Source: G020353235 sp964569555 (lineage in GTDB: Bacteria > Chloroflexota > Dehalococcoidia > Dehalococcoidales > JAUYDJ01). Taken from it: DNA of 5,061 nucleotides. Made by a program: the position numbers and the translations under genes. Below, one piece after another: positions 5,057-5,061 of this stretch. Positions within the stretch are counted from its first letter, which is position 1. The number at the start of each line of letters is the position of its first letter. The stretch lies in the NCBI GenBank assembly GCA_964569555.1, contig CAZMTT010000058.1, positions 1 through 5,061 on the forward strand. Direction: 5' to 3'. The notes beneath the pieces are model-generated. The model saw only the letters and a list, made by a program, of their open reading frames with translations. It was not told where the DNA came from and did no database searches.

Positions 5057-5061
5057 GTTTG

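Overview
This window reads as an ordinary chromosomal stretch of a moderately GC-rich bacterium. The gene content, protein style and C/G-rich palindromic repeats between genes suggest Chloroflexota, possibly Dehalococcoidia. That placement is inferred from recognition alone and was not tested by a search.

Layout. Bases 1-191 (+ strand) are the 3' end of hisB (histidine synthesis). It converges on a leftward purine biosynthesis block with only 3 bp between the two stop codons. On the minus strand, in transcription order, the block holds a small four-helix membrane protein (4904-4497), purD (4476-3220), a 273-bp repeat-rich gap, purE (2946-2482), purB (2485-1136) and purC (1121-195). purE and purB overlap by 4 bp (ATGA). 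purB and purC are 14 bp apart. The membrane gene and purD are 20 bp apart. Both intergenic regions (2947-3219 and 4905-5061) are filled with hairpins and repeats; I see no RNA gene, CRISPR array or transposase.

Function. PurD makes GAR early in IMP synthesis. PurE, PurC and PurB act consecutively in the middle (N5-CAIR to CAIR, CAIR to SAICAR, SAICAR to AICAR), and PurB also converts adenylosuccinate to AMP. PurK, the usual partner of a class I PurE, is not in the window.

Most unusual points. (1) purD has no ATG, GTG or TTG at its expected start: the conserved N-terminus begins at an ATA codon with a well-spaced Shine-Dalgarno. (2) The same 17-nt leader, GGGTGAGGTAGATAAAA or close to it, lies in front of purE, in front of purD and upstream of the membrane gene. 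In two of these places it is the edge of a two-hairpin repeat element, so an interspersed repeat seems to supply the ribosome binding site. (3) The last codons of purD, stop included, are triplicated as an in-frame 30-bp tandem repeat. I found no evidence of a novel multi-gene system; the interest lies in the repeats and the purD start.
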